Source of the DNA: a virus
DNA: 32,404 bases
Strand: one strand, 5' to 3'
IMG/VR virus record: IMGVR_UViG_3300030328_002136
Location: 1 to 32,404 of that record
Below the pieces are notes generated by a model, which worked only from the letters and a program-made list of their open reading frames with translations, searched no databases and was not told where the DNA came from. Below, piece by piece: positions 24,034-32,381 of this stretch; position 1 is the first letter of the stretch; every line of letters begins with the position of its first letter. Made by a program: the position numbers and the translations under genes.

Positions 24034-24598
24034 TAGAAAAAACCCCCTTGTTTTCATTAATCATAAATCGAGAAATAAGTCCAATATTTACAACGGGTGA
24101 GGCTATACCATTAGATTTCAAATATTCTTTAATCATATTATAGTTATCCAATACTTTACTCTCTATGTCAGCCCCTATTAGTTTAGGTATTTTTTCTTTA
24201 GAAACCCAGTTTTTAAATTTGTCATTAACATTAGCGTGACCCAAAACCATTAGCCAAGTGCCTAAAGGAGAATACCCTCTAGCGGCATTAGCCCCTATTT
24301 CGTGCATGGTATGTCCTATTGATGCCAATTCTTCGGGAGTGTAATTACCAATGTTATTTTCTAAATACTCCATCCATGCTTCAGTTACTTCATCATCAAT
24401 TGCTTCATGGGCATATTCTTCTGTTAGAGTTTCTACTAAGTTATCAACAAATTCATCTTCACTTAAACCCATGCTAGTAGCAAAGTCTTTGTTGGCTAAG
24501 TTGATGGTTACTTCCTTTGTATTCCTATTGTAATGACCCCCCTCACTATCATCGGGCCTAAAAACAAAATTAGTTTTTAATATGTCTTGCCAAATCAT
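24020..24598 (-). CDS. MIWQDILK-tagged zincin-like protein, active site altered
   Basis: This 192-residue protein starts at ATG 24598 with GAGGTG upstream. The N-terminal tag MIWQDILKT is followed by a beta hairpin and helix layout (GHYNRNTKEVTINLANKDF) typical of small zinc metalloproteases, and the helix LVETLTEEYAHEAIDDEV. The protease motif would be HExxH; here the same position reads E60-E61-Y-A-H64, so the first zinc ligand has become Glu. A further Glu or Asp (E65 or D68/D69) could be a ligand, but activity is doubtful. It may be an inactive relative with a structural or inhibitory role. The call is an inference from pattern. Confidence 0.55.
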   Translation of the reverse strand: MIWQDILKTNFVFRPDDSEGGHYNRNTKEVTINLANKDFATSMGLSEDEFVDNLVETLTEEYAHEAIDDEVTEAWMEYLENNIGNYTPEELASIGHTMHEIGANAARGYSPLGTWLMVLGHANVNDKFKNWVSKEKIPKLIGADIESKVLDNYNMIKEYLKSNGIASPVVNIGLISRFMINENKGVFSNVLA

Positions 24599-24607
24599 AA
24601 TTACACC

Positions 24608-26029
24608 TCAAAAGTTTAATCCCATTATTCCGCCACGCCTATTATTAACAGGCGCATCAAATAATCCCAAGTCATCTAGCAATAAGAATGTTTCACTCAC
24701 TGTTTTAGTGGCGGCATTCGCTAAAGCCAAACTCATAACCATGTCGTCATGTGCGCCAACCCCCTCAAATTTGCCTTTGTCTGTAATAGCAAACATAGAT
24801 AATTCTTCTATTAAAGTAGCAGTAACTCTTCTACTTTCTTCATTACCATAAGGCAAATGTATCTTTTGATTTTCAAAGTTCATCTGTAGATTTAAAATAA
24901 TATCCTGTTTCTTTTTTCTAGTGGTGTTGAAGTCATGCACATTTAAATCTGATATGTTCCTCAACTCTTGAGTGAAAGACTTTGCGAATACATTTGTTTC
25001 AAACAGTATTACCTCCGGTTGAAATATTTTACCAATCAGTCGAACTTTCTGTAAGTTTTCTCTAAACTCTACATTCTTTGCTCTGTCAATATAAACAATA
25101 TTCTTGTTGTCATTCTCATCTACTTCTAATACAGTAATCACATTGTAGTCACCATCAGTAGAGATAGCAGGGTCAATACCAACATAATATTTGTAGCCCT
25201 CTCTCCTTGTTGGTTTCAAAACAAAGTTTTTATTTTTAGCCGACTCTAAGTATTCGGGATTGAATAGAGATGTTCCTGTAGAAACAGGAACACATAGATA
25301 TTCTCTTGTAAATTTCAAAGAACCAATTTCAGCCTTTCTAGCCATAAGAGAATCATAATCCCATCTGTTCGGCCAAAGCGGTTCATTCAATGAATTAAAA
25401 CAAGGGTATTTTCTTACAGTATATGCTTCATTTTCTTCTAGTTGAGCATAAATATCTGTATAACTGAAAGGAGTTCCAATGACTCTTAATGATGCTGTAT
25501 GGTGAAGTGTCGGTATCATGTCACCATAAAACCAATCAGTAACTTTTTGAATTGCACTAAGACTAAACTCTTTCAAAGGGTCATCAATAACAATCTCTTG
25601 AGGGTGAAGTCCACGAATCTGTGAACCAACGGAACGCTCTAAGATTTGGTTTCCATTAGTAAGAGTAATGTTACCAATAGCCCAACCCTTAGCAGGTTTG
25701 AAATGTTTAATTGCAGGGTGGTTGAATACCTTATCTATGTCTCTCATGTGAACCATAGTCTGTTTTTGGTTCGATGAAATGTATAGCATTTGATATGGAG
25801 GTGGCTGAAATATTAAATTCCAAACAACCCAACTGTGCATGAAGACTGATTTACCGTGACCTCTACTACAAATGATAACTGTTCTTTGCGTTTCATTCAT
25901 AAGTTCTAGCCACTCTTGCTGATGAGCCGCAAAGTCCCAACCTAAAACATGTTCAAAAAAATACGGGAACGATGTCTTGGATAGTTCCATATCCATTTGA
26001 TGTTCTAAGTTGAAGCCTTCTATCTCCAT
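24608..26029 (-). CDS. terL: Large terminase subunit (TerL)
   Basis: The start is ATG 26029 (MEIEGFNLEH), behind GGTGAT; upstream in-frame starts belong to the previous reading. The 473-residue protein packs DNA into the head. The ATPase domain shows Walker A CSRGHGKS (54-61) and Walker B IVIDD (146-150). The nuclease domain begins with the acidic motif GIDPAISTDGDYN (D286) and continues through VILFETN and a C-terminal acidic motif GAHDDMVMSLALA. The order of domains and spacing are normal. The portal is about 3.4 kb downstream in the same transcription direction. The small terminase subunit was not identified; one of the small proteins upstream may fill that role. Confidence 0.9.
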   Translation of the reverse strand: MEIEGFNLEHQMDMELSKTSFPYFFEHVLGWDFAAHQQEWLELMNETQRTVIICSRGHGKSVFMHSWVVWNLIFQPPPYQMLYISSNQKQTMVHMRDIDKVFNHPAIKHFKPAKGWAIGNITLTNGNQILERSVGSQIRGLHPQEIVIDDPLKEFSLSAIQKVTDWFYGDMIPTLHHTASLRVIGTPFSYTDIYAQLEENEAYTVRKYPCFNSLNEPLWPNRWDYDSLMARKAEIGSLKFTREYLCVPVSTGTSLFNPEYLESAKNKNFVLKPTRREGYKYYVGIDPAISTDGDYNVITVLEVDENDNKNIVYIDRAKNVEFRENLQKVRLIGKIFQPEVILFETNVFAKSFTQELRNISDLNVHDFNTTRKKKQDIILNLQMNFENQKIHLPYGNEESRRVTATLIEELSMFAITDKGKFEGVGAHDDMVMSLALANAATKTVSETFLLLDDLGLFDAPVNNRRGGIMGLNF

Positions 26030-26033
26030 GTAA

Positions 26034-26384
26034 TCACCGCTTAAATCTAATGACATCGAATAACTCTCTTTCAACAAATGAACCTAAAATAACATTGTTT
26101 CTTTTCGATAGTTCTTCTAGTTGGTCGAATAATAATTTCCGGTCATATGTTTTTCCATCAACTGTTAAAGCCTTATTTATATCATTAGTGTTTAAATAAA
26201 TTGCAGGTAAATTACCCTTAATGTAAGATTGCCCGATGCCTGTAGTTCCCATTGTAGCGGCTATTTTATATTCTCCTTTAGGGATTTTTTTAACCATAGG
26301 CAAAACTAAACCATATATGTTTTTTTTAATAACATTAGAATGTTCTACGGCCAATTGTTGTTTTAATATGCTAAACCAAACCAT
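26034..26384 (-). CDS. MVWFSILK-tagged protein, unknown
   Basis: This 116-residue protein starts at ATG 26384, with AGGTGATT upstream, and ends at TGA 26034, in the terminase ribosome site. Residues 1-8 are the tag MVWFSILK. The rest has a strand-rich centre (GEYKIAATMGTTGIGQS; GNLPAIYLNTN) and a helical C-terminus (RKLLFDQLEELSKRN). It is directly upstream of the terminase. The small terminase subunit was considered for its position, but small terminases usually begin with a helix-turn-helix that I do not see. Function unknown. Confidence 0.65.
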   Translation of the reverse strand: MVWFSILKQQLAVEHSNVIKKNIYGLVLPMVKKIPKGEYKIAATMGTTGIGQSYIKGNLPAIYLNTNDINKALTVDGKTYDRKLLFDQLEELSKRNNVILGSFVERELFDVIRFKR

Positions 26385-26389
26385 GTTAA

Positions 26390-28828
26390 TCACCTAAAAT
26401 TAGCCTTGACAAAATAAACTACTTCTTCGGAAACACCAATACTCTTAGAGATACTACTAAATGAATCCACTTCCTCAACCATCTTAACAATCTCGGTTCC
26501 AATAATATCAACATCAAATATTTTCTTAGCAGTGTCAATGGTTTCTCCTATATCATCCATTGACGATAGAGAACCTCGACCGTAGTATATTGGTAGTCCT
26601 TTCAATATTCTAATTGAGTCATGGACTTTCAATATTTTATTTTCAATCTCCATCTTCTTTAACTCGTTTATTTCATCTAGGATTTTAGCGTGTGTTTTAC
26701 TATTACCACTAATCATAGCCTTAGCCGTAGTGTCCGTTAAGAAATCTTGTAGTGCCATAATAATAGTCATCTCTTTTACTTCTTCTATAGGATTTTCTCG
26801 ATAGGCGGAATTGATGTCTATGCCAAACAAAGTAGTTCTTTTCTTTTCTCCGGTTTCAACGAATAGATGCCCTAAGTAAGATGCCATTTCTTTTTCATAC
26901 ATATCCAACAATTTCTTATCGTCTTCAAATAGTTCTTCAAAGACTGTTCTTAGATTTATTATTGCTGTTTTTATGTTACTGACTTGCATATTAGGTTTTT
27001 GAGTTTCAATTAAAAATCTCAATATTCTTTGTAAATCGGAACTGTCTATAACATCCCCTTCTGTATTTACTGTTTTTCTAAACATAGCCTTGTATGCTAA
27101 AGCAAAATCACTTTCAGTCAAAAGAAGAAGTTCTTTGAAATCTAAAGTGTCTTTGTATGGATAGTTTAAGTTTAAGTTCATAGATGGGTCAAATAGTGGT
27201 CGGTAAAAATAATCCTCTACTGCCTGTAAAACTTCTCTTACTTCTGTTTGAACATTTTTTAGTTCTCTAGATTGAGTTGGTCTAGATGAATATACTTCGC
27301 CGTAATTTAGAGGGTCGCCTAATTCATCTTGCCCTGCCGGTGCTGATACTGTATCTCCAACTCTCATTTTAGATGTAACTAATACATCTATAAGTGCTTC
27401 AAATAAGCCCCGTATTGCCCCATCAAGTTTTCCTAAAGATGGCGGAATACTGTCAGTTTTTTCTAAAACACCATCTTTATTTTTCTCATACAATTCTACA
27501 ATGCCAGTATATTTTCCAAGACCGCCTTCTAAAATATACAGAGGCATGTATGCCTTTCTTCTTGAAAGTTTTACTCTCTCCAATTTATTCAAATGTTCAT
27601 CTAAGTCTCTCATTTGGTCGGAACTTTCAAATCCAAACTTCGGCCCTTGTAAAATTGCTTTAGTCGCTTGTTTAATATTAGGGAGGCTTTCTTCATTTAT
27701 GAAAATACCATCCATGTATTCTTTAACATAGTAGTAGCCTAGTATATCCATTTCATCTTTAAACATGTTAGTAAATCCGTCTTTAGTTTTTGCTTTTCCT
27801 TCGGTGTATGCCCCATATTGAGAACTACTACCTCTGTCGCTTTCATCTACTTCTCCCCTCTCCGCTACAGGAATAGAGTCTACTAGTCCTAATTTACCCT
27901 CGACATATGCAGTAATTACTTTCATTGTAGCATCTACTTCACTATCTCGATTCTCTGCAATAGACTGTGGTTTAAACAAACCAACATATTGCCCGTTCTT
28001 TTCAAAATTCTTATTTGCCGTTTTAAGTGCTTCAATCTTTTCTTTCATTTCGCTATCTTTTGCATCTACTGTAATAGCCTTGACTAATTCTCTTACTTTT
28101 TCTACAACAACCGCATGTTTCTTAGAGACTTCTCCCCAAGAAGAATAGATACTTTCTCTTTTCCCTTTGTCAGCAAAACGACCCCAACCCAATAATTCCT
28201 TTACTGTGCCTCTCATTTGAATCGCTACCATGTCTTTAACGCCTAAATTACCGGCCTTAAACTCATCAGCATATTCCATTATTTGCTTTAGTTTTTCTTT
28301 AACTTCGGGTTCTTGACTTAGTTCATAAAGACCGTCTTCTTCAAGAACTGCCTTTCCTTGTTCGGTATCTATCAATCTACCTAGTGCTATTGAATCTTTA
28401 CCTTTCGCTTTACCTGTTACTGTTACAGAAGAAGGTTCAACTCTCTGTTTAAAGTTATTACTAGTTATCTTTCTATTTCGTATTTTAATTGTAGAGCCGA
28501 AAATCATAGTTAAGAGTTTATTCAAGTTCTCTTTCTCTCTTACTTCTGCATCAACATCTTTACTACTTTGGGCATCAAAATCTTGTGAGCCTTCTTTACC
28601 TTCAATGGCAGAATCAAAAGCAATTCTAATCTCTTTGATAAATGCCCTTAACTCTTTATCATCTACTTGTTCTATTTTGCCTTCGGTTACTAAGTCATCA
28701 TATATTTTGTTAATTAACTTCTTCAAGAATGTTCTACGACCTGCTTTATTTTCAGCCTCGTATAATCCAAAATATTTAGTTGCGGTTTGAGTTCCTTCTT
28801 TGAAAAGTTCTTTTAATGGTTCAAGCAT
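26390..28828 (-). CDS. Large helical protein, unknown (812 residues)
   Basis: The start is ATG 28828 with GAGGTGTG upstream. The protein is long, charged and helical throughout, with many Glu/Lys-rich segments, for example LKELFKEGTQTATKY and LTTESDFALAY-like stretches, and few aromatic or cysteine residues. No transmembrane segment or enzyme motif is visible to me. It has no N-terminal tag. It lies next to a similar 642-residue protein in the same operon. Internal head proteins, injection proteins or tail fibre-like proteins are all possible; the head-gene context favours a virion protein. Confidence 0.65.
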   Translation of the reverse strand: MLEPLKELFKEGTQTATKYFGLYEAENKAGRRTFLKKLINKIYDDLVTEGKIEQVDDKELRAFIKEIRIAFDSAIEGKEGSQDFDAQSSKDVDAEVREKENLNKLLTMIFGSTIKIRNRKITSNNFKQRVEPSSVTVTGKAKGKDSIALGRLIDTEQGKAVLEEDGLYELSQEPEVKEKLKQIMEYADEFKAGNLGVKDMVAIQMRGTVKELLGWGRFADKGKRESIYSSWGEVSKKHAVVVEKVRELVKAITVDAKDSEMKEKIEALKTANKNFEKNGQYVGLFKPQSIAENRDSEVDATMKVITAYVEGKLGLVDSIPVAERGEVDESDRGSSSQYGAYTEGKAKTKDGFTNMFKDEMDILGYYYVKEYMDGIFINEESLPNIKQATKAILQGPKFGFESSDQMRDLDEHLNKLERVKLSRRKAYMPLYILEGGLGKYTGIVELYEKNKDGVLEKTDSIPPSLGKLDGAIRGLFEALIDVLVTSKMRVGDTVSAPAGQDELGDPLNYGEVYSSRPTQSRELKNVQTEVREVLQAVEDYFYRPLFDPSMNLNLNYPYKDTLDFKELLLLTESDFALAYKAMFRKTVNTEGDVIDSSDLQRILRFLIETQKPNMQVSNIKTAIINLRTVFEELFEDDKKLLDMYEKEMASYLGHLFVETGEKKRTTLFGIDINSAYRENPIEEVKEMTIIMALQDFLTDTTAKAMISGNSKTHAKILDEINELKKMEIENKILKVHDSIRILKGLPIYYGRGSLSSMDDIGETIDTAKKIFDVDIIGTEIVKMVEEVDSFSSISKSIGVSEEVVYFVKANFR

Positions 28829-28830
28829 AA

Positions 28831-30759
28831 TCACACCTCTGTAATATCTGTATCAACTTTCTTGATAATGAGTATTCTTTCAAGTCTCTTCAAGAATGAA
28901 ACTCCGTCTTTGTCAAGGGGAATCTCATTAGAATAGTCGGCAGGGTCTTTCACTATATCATTCACCTTATCTTGTATTGCTTGAATAACATTATCCTTGA
29001 ACTCTTTAAGTTCCGTATTTAATACTTCAACAAAATCCTCTATTGCCTTTTTGACTTCACTTTTATCATCACTGTTTATTTTTGAATTTAATTTTTCAGT
29101 AGCACTTTGTAGTTTAGAACCATACAAATATGCCATGTTGTAATATGCTTGAAATGCTGTTCTAGCATCAGACTTTCCAATGTAATAATCTACATCTTTA
29201 TAGTCAATATCTCCTTTCATTGACATTCTGTAAATTACTCTATTTGCATTGGTTTTCAAAAAGTTGTCTAAGGCAGTAGAAACAAAGCCACCAGTAATAG
29301 TAGATTCTTGTCTTTTGGGTCTTTCTATTTCTTTACCTGTAACTAAAGATGTAACAGTTTCTTTACCTCTTTCTTGGGGTGCAACTCCTTCTATGGGTTT
29401 AACACTTCTAAAAGAAACATTAGGGTTCTTTATTCCTAATGCTGTTGTTATTCTCTTTATCCTTTCATCCTCTATGACCGCTTCAAACTCTGCAATAAAA
29501 TCAACATTTCTTTTTGGTATCGCTACCAAAGTTTTACCATCACCTTCATATCTAGTAGTAACATTTTCTGCTTGGTTTTCAAATTCCGAAGCATAGTCGT
29601 CTAATATTTCATTGATTATAGAACTAAAAGCATCAGTTTCATCCTTATCTAATCCAGTGATTGATTCATTTTTAACCCCCTTTACTATGATGTCAAATAA
29701 ATCAGCATAATAGTATTCAGTGTTTGAATCATAACCTTCTTCGATAATCTCACTGATTACGGCTTCGGAAATGTATTCCCTCTTAGCGAAGTCATTCAAT
29801 ATAGCATCTATTGGTCTTACACCTCTATCCTCTAGTAATCGTATCAAAAAAGGATTCACCTTCTTTTTCTTTTTTATTAGTGGCCTTGAAGTGGTAGCCC
29901 CTTTAAGTCTAGGTAAAAGAATAGATGCTTGAGGTATGCTTACTACCTCTTCTAAATAATCTACTGCATTGTCGGCAATAACTGTTTCAGCCTCATATTC
30001 ATTTTCTACTTCAAATTTAATTTCTTTACGACCAAAAATCAATTCATAGAGAGGGGGCCATTCCAAAGTAAGAATATAATTACCTAAATGTTTTTTCTTT
30101 TTTGTTGTCTTCTGCAATTCAACATTGTATTCCCTTTCAGCATAACTTACTATTCGTGCTTCGTTTCTAATTATGGGCGCATATCCCGACTCGTTTATCC
30201 CCTTAGCCCTAAGATTATATTTTAACCATTTAACCTGCGGAGACTTTACAAAAGTCTCATCAGTTGGTTTTTCAGTTCCACTATCAGTTTCCATTATTGC
30301 TTTGATTAACTTTGTTTTAGTGATACCTGCTTCGGAAACTTGTTGGTCTATTTTTACTCTGCCTTCAACAAGAGTAACTAGTCTATCAAGTAATTCATCA
30401 CTAGGAGATTCTACCATCATTTTCAAAACATTAGTCAAAGTCATTTGACTTGCAGTAGCGGGTTTTGCTTTGAGTAATTTAGACAAACCGGCTCTCAATG
30501 TAGAGCGAAGTTTTCCAACCTTGATGTTTTGCTTTTCAGCCAACCTCTCTACAGTTTCACTCAATTCGCCTTTCAGCAATTTGAGAATGCCGGAGTTTGA
30601 AGGTTCTTTACTAAAAGGTTCTAGGATTTGAATTAGTTTATTTTTACCTGTGGCCTTTCCAGCCATAATTTCTTCTAGTTCCTCTACTCTACCCCTTTGA
30701 ATATCTAAAAGTAATTTTTCTATAGAATAAGAGCGATTCACCATAGACATATCAACCAT
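28831..30759 (-). CDS. Large helical protein, unknown (642 residues)
   Basis: The start is ATG 30759 with GGTGGAG upstream. The N-terminal part is helical (IEKLLLDIQRGRVEELEEIM), followed by repeated helical segments, a basic stretch near KTTKKKKHLGNY, a Lys-rich stretch near LIKKKKKVNPFL, and a C-terminal helical region (EKLNSKINSDDKSEVKKAIE). No motif I recognise. Similar in general character to the proteins at 26390-28828 and 17069-18736. It overlaps the next gene's ribosome site. It may be an internal virion protein. Confidence 0.65.
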   Translation of the reverse strand: MVDMSMVNRSYSIEKLLLDIQRGRVEELEEIMAGKATGKNKLIQILEPFSKEPSNSGILKLLKGELSETVERLAEKQNIKVGKLRSTLRAGLSKLLKAKPATASQMTLTNVLKMMVESPSDELLDRLVTLVEGRVKIDQQVSEAGITKTKLIKAIMETDSGTEKPTDETFVKSPQVKWLKYNLRAKGINESGYAPIIRNEARIVSYAEREYNVELQKTTKKKKHLGNYILTLEWPPLYELIFGRKEIKFEVENEYEAETVIADNAVDYLEEVVSIPQASILLPRLKGATTSRPLIKKKKKVNPFLIRLLEDRGVRPIDAILNDFAKREYISEAVISEIIEEGYDSNTEYYYADLFDIIVKGVKNESITGLDKDETDAFSSIINEILDDYASEFENQAENVTTRYEGDGKTLVAIPKRNVDFIAEFEAVIEDERIKRITTALGIKNPNVSFRSVKPIEGVAPQERGKETVTSLVTGKEIERPKRQESTITGGFVSTALDNFLKTNANRVIYRMSMKGDIDYKDVDYYIGKSDARTAFQAYYNMAYLYGSKLQSATEKLNSKINSDDKSEVKKAIEDFVEVLNTELKEFKDNVIQAIQDKVNDIVKDPADYSNEIPLDKDGVSFLKRLERILIIKKVDTDITEV

Positions 30760-30800
30760 TTAAGACTCCACCTATTCTTTCGCACAACCCCATACTTCAA

Positions 30801-30825
30801 ATAGTTATCATTGAATAACAACTAT
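30801..30825. repeat. Imperfect inverted repeat at end of a tagged gene
   Basis: The bases atagttat and ataacaactat face each other around cattga, giving a weak stem with a three-base bulge. The repeat covers the stop codon (30824-30822) of the upstream gene and sits in the longest gene-free gap of the window (30760-30821). It could slow transcription or protect a transcript end, but there is no following T-run in the transcribed direction, so it is not called a terminator. The rest of the gap holds only the ribosome site of the next gene. Confidence 0.3.
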
Positions 30826-31109
30826 AGCGTTTTCCAATTACCATCCCAATTTGGCTTATCCAATGTGAACTTTAATCCGGCACTCATATTCCTATTGAGT
30901 TCTCTTACTAATCTACTTTTTACGGAGTTGAACTCCGACCTAGTATCTTTTCCCTCCCAATCAACAGCCATATCATATTTTTCTGTCAATATTCTATTTG
31001 CTTCTTCTTCTATAGCATTCAAATAAGTTTCTCGACCCAACCATTTTTCTTTAGAACGCTGTAATACTTGTTCCCATTCTGTGCTTTTGATTATGTTTTT
31101 CCAACTCAT
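30822..31109 (-). CDS. MSWKNIIK-tagged protein, unknown
   Basis: This 95-residue protein starts at ATG 31109 with GGAGG upstream. The tag MSWKNIIKS is followed by a mostly helical body (TEWEQVLQRSKEKWLG; YLNAIEEEANRILTEKY) and a C-terminal region with Lys/Asp/Trp residues. It is the first of the row of tag-bearing genes met from the left of the right-hand block, and uses the same start-region sequence as its neighbours (AATTACAATGAGTTGG). Function unknown. Confidence 0.7.
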   Translation of the reverse strand: MSWKNIIKSTEWEQVLQRSKEKWLGRETYLNAIEEEANRILTEKYDMAVDWEGKDTRSEFNSVKSRLVRELNRNMSAGLKFTLDKPNWDGNWKTL

Positions 31110-31121
31110 TGTAATTCCTCC

Positions 31122-31445
31122 TTAAGCATAGTCTTCAAGGATAGTATCAATGTCCTCATCGTAATTACTAGCCACTTCTTCCCAATCTACATCATTAAGA
31201 GAATCAACTGAACCATCCGAATCTTCTCTTTCTAATTCTTCCATGAAACCTTCCATGTGAATCATTATACTAGCAAGCCAATTTGCTAGTTGCTCAAGAG
31301 TCTCTTCTTTATCATACCCGCTTTTAACTAATGATTTTATTTTAGCCAATACTTCTCTATAAACGGATTCTTCATTCATAACCCAAAGTTCTGCTGAACG
31401 AGTAGCAGTAGTAATACTCTTCTTCAATGTTCTTTTCCAACTCAT
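31122..31445 (-). CDS. MSWKRTLK-tagged acidic protein, unknown
   Basis: This 107-residue protein starts at ATG 31445 behind AGGAGAG. Tag: MSWKRTLKK. The body is helical with a hydrophobic/amphipathic centre (LANWLASIMIHMEGFMEEL) and a strongly acidic C-terminus (about residues 70-107). The acidic end contrasts with the basic tag. Function unknown. Confidence 0.7.
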   Translation of the reverse strand: MSWKRTLKKSITTATRSAELWVMNEESVYREVLAKIKSLVKSGYDKEETLEQLANWLASIMIHMEGFMEELEREDSDGSVDSLNDVDWEEVASNYDEDIDTILEDYA

Positions 31446-31456
31446 TGTAATCTCTC

Positions 31457-31777
31457 CTAAACCATTTCATCTAAAGTCATATTGTTAAGTTTCATATTTC
31501 CAATAGCAAATAAAGCCTTTCGTTGTTCTAAAAGACCTTTTCTTCCATCATCGCTGAATCTATCAAACTCTTCAGTATTTATTCTTTCCTCACTATTAAG
31601 AATCCCCAATAGTGTTTTTGCTCTTGAATGTGTGTCTTTAGCATTCATAACAGTCTCTTTAACATAATCGTCGCTTCCATCATCGTAGTATTTGCTATAA
31701 TAATTTACTAATGACAATAACATCATATTAGTTAAATCTTCCATACCGCCATCTTTCAATATTCTTTTCCAAGTCAT
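31457..31777 (-). CDS. MTWKRILK-tagged protein, unknown
   Basis: This 106-residue protein starts at ATG 31777 (ATGA overlap with the previous gene) behind CAGGAGAG. The tag MTWKRILKDGG is followed by a helical body (MEDLTNMMLLSLVNYYSKYY), a charged loop, and a C-terminal helix (GLLEQRKALFAIGNMKLN). No motif recognised. Shares its start-region repeat with its neighbours. Confidence 0.7.
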   Translation of the reverse strand: MTWKRILKDGGMEDLTNMMLLSLVNYYSKYYDDGSDDYVKETVMNAKDTHSRAKTLLGILNSEERINTEEFDRFSDDGRKGLLEQRKALFAIGNMKLNNMTLDEMV

Positions 31778-32067
31778 TGTAATCTCTCCTGTCTATATTT
31801 ATCTAAAGAATCAGTTTCTTGATACTCTTGTAAAAATTCCATAACTGCTTGAACACAACGATAAGTTAGCATATATTCTGCACCTTCTAATTCTTCTTCT
31901 TCTGTCACTTCTATAATATCTTCAATTTCTCTCATTACAGGAGAAAGAATTGCTTTCACTTTGGCTAGTCCTTCTTTAGAAGTAGGTGTTGATGTAAGAG
32001 CCTGTCCTTTTAATGGTAATAAAAAGGAACTTGGGTTTAAGTCTTTTAAAATATCTTCCCAATTCAT
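31774..32067 (-). CDS. MNWEDILK-tagged protein, unknown
   Basis: This 97-residue protein starts at ATG 32067 (ATGA overlap) behind CAGGAGAG. The tag MNWEDILKDL is followed by a short Pro/Ser segment, then a helical, acidic region (VMREIEDIIEVTEEEELEG), and a C-terminal helix. It ends in QERLQ, encoded by the next gene's ribosome site. Function unknown. Confidence 0.7.
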   Translation of the reverse strand: MNWEDILKDLNPSSFLLPLKGQALTSTPTSKEGLAKVKAILSPVMREIEDIIEVTEEEELEGAEYMLTYRCVQAVMEFLQEYQETDSLDKYRQERLQ

Positions 32068-32381
32068 TGTAATCTCTCCTGCATTTTTTCAGCGTGTTTG
32101 ATTCTATCTTCGTTTGAGTAGAACTGTGCAGTAGTTTCCATTATTTGATTAAACTGTTCGGGTGAAGCATAATTAACTCCATTACTTTCAAAGTCATCGT
32201 AACCAACAAACTCTAATTCTCCAATTAATTCATCTATTGCGTCTTTAACTACTTTATCCGAAACCAAAGTATAATCTAACTTACCCATACCCGCCATTGT
32301 TTTTTCAGGGTCATCTTTCAAATCAATATTTTCTTTAGTTTCTTTTGCTTGTTTTACGGTGGGTTTTCCCACATTTTTCAT
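32064..32381 (-). CDS. Unknown acidic protein at the right edge, start uncertain
   Basis: The visible reading begins at ATG 32381, giving 105 residues, but no ribosome site lies upstream and the frame stays open to the window edge (about 7 more residues), so the true start may be outside. The N-terminus is basic and flexible (KQAKETKENIDLKDD), and the rest is helical (DKVVKDAIDELIGELEF; RIKHAEKMQERLQ). No tag is visible, although it could lie outside the window. Like its neighbour, it ends in QERLQ from the translated repeat. An A/T-rich stretch (ATATAAAAAAA) precedes ATG 32381; it is too close to be a convincing promoter. Confidence 0.6.
   Translation of the reverse strand: MKNVGKPTVKQAKETKENIDLKDDPEKTMAGMGKLDYTLVSDKVVKDAIDELIGELEFVGYDDFESNGVNYASPEQFNQIMETTAQFYSNEDRIKHAEKMQERLQ

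Larger units (their letters stand above)
31106..32081 (-). repeat. Direct repeats of the ribosome site and start region (four copies)
   Basis: On the minus strand the same start region occurs before four tagged genes: CAGGAGAGATTACAATGA at 32081-32064 and again, identically, at 31791-31774; AGGAGAGATTACAATGA at 31458-31442; and AGGAGGAATTACAATGA at 31122-31106. Each is followed by nTTGG, which starts the tag. At the first two junctions the repeat also encodes the last residues (QERLQ) and the stop of the gene before. The repeats point to copying of a gene-start cassette rather than chance. They could also be recombination sites for gene gain and loss. Confidence 0.8.

Noticed and set aside
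26034-26384. Small terminase subunit
   Set aside because: Position beside TerL is suggestive, but no helix-turn-helix or coiled oligomerisation region is visible and it carries the cargo-type tag.
30801-30825. Intrinsic terminator at the inverted repeat
   Set aside because: The stem is imperfect, AT-rich and overlaps the stop codon, with no T-run following in the direction of transcription.
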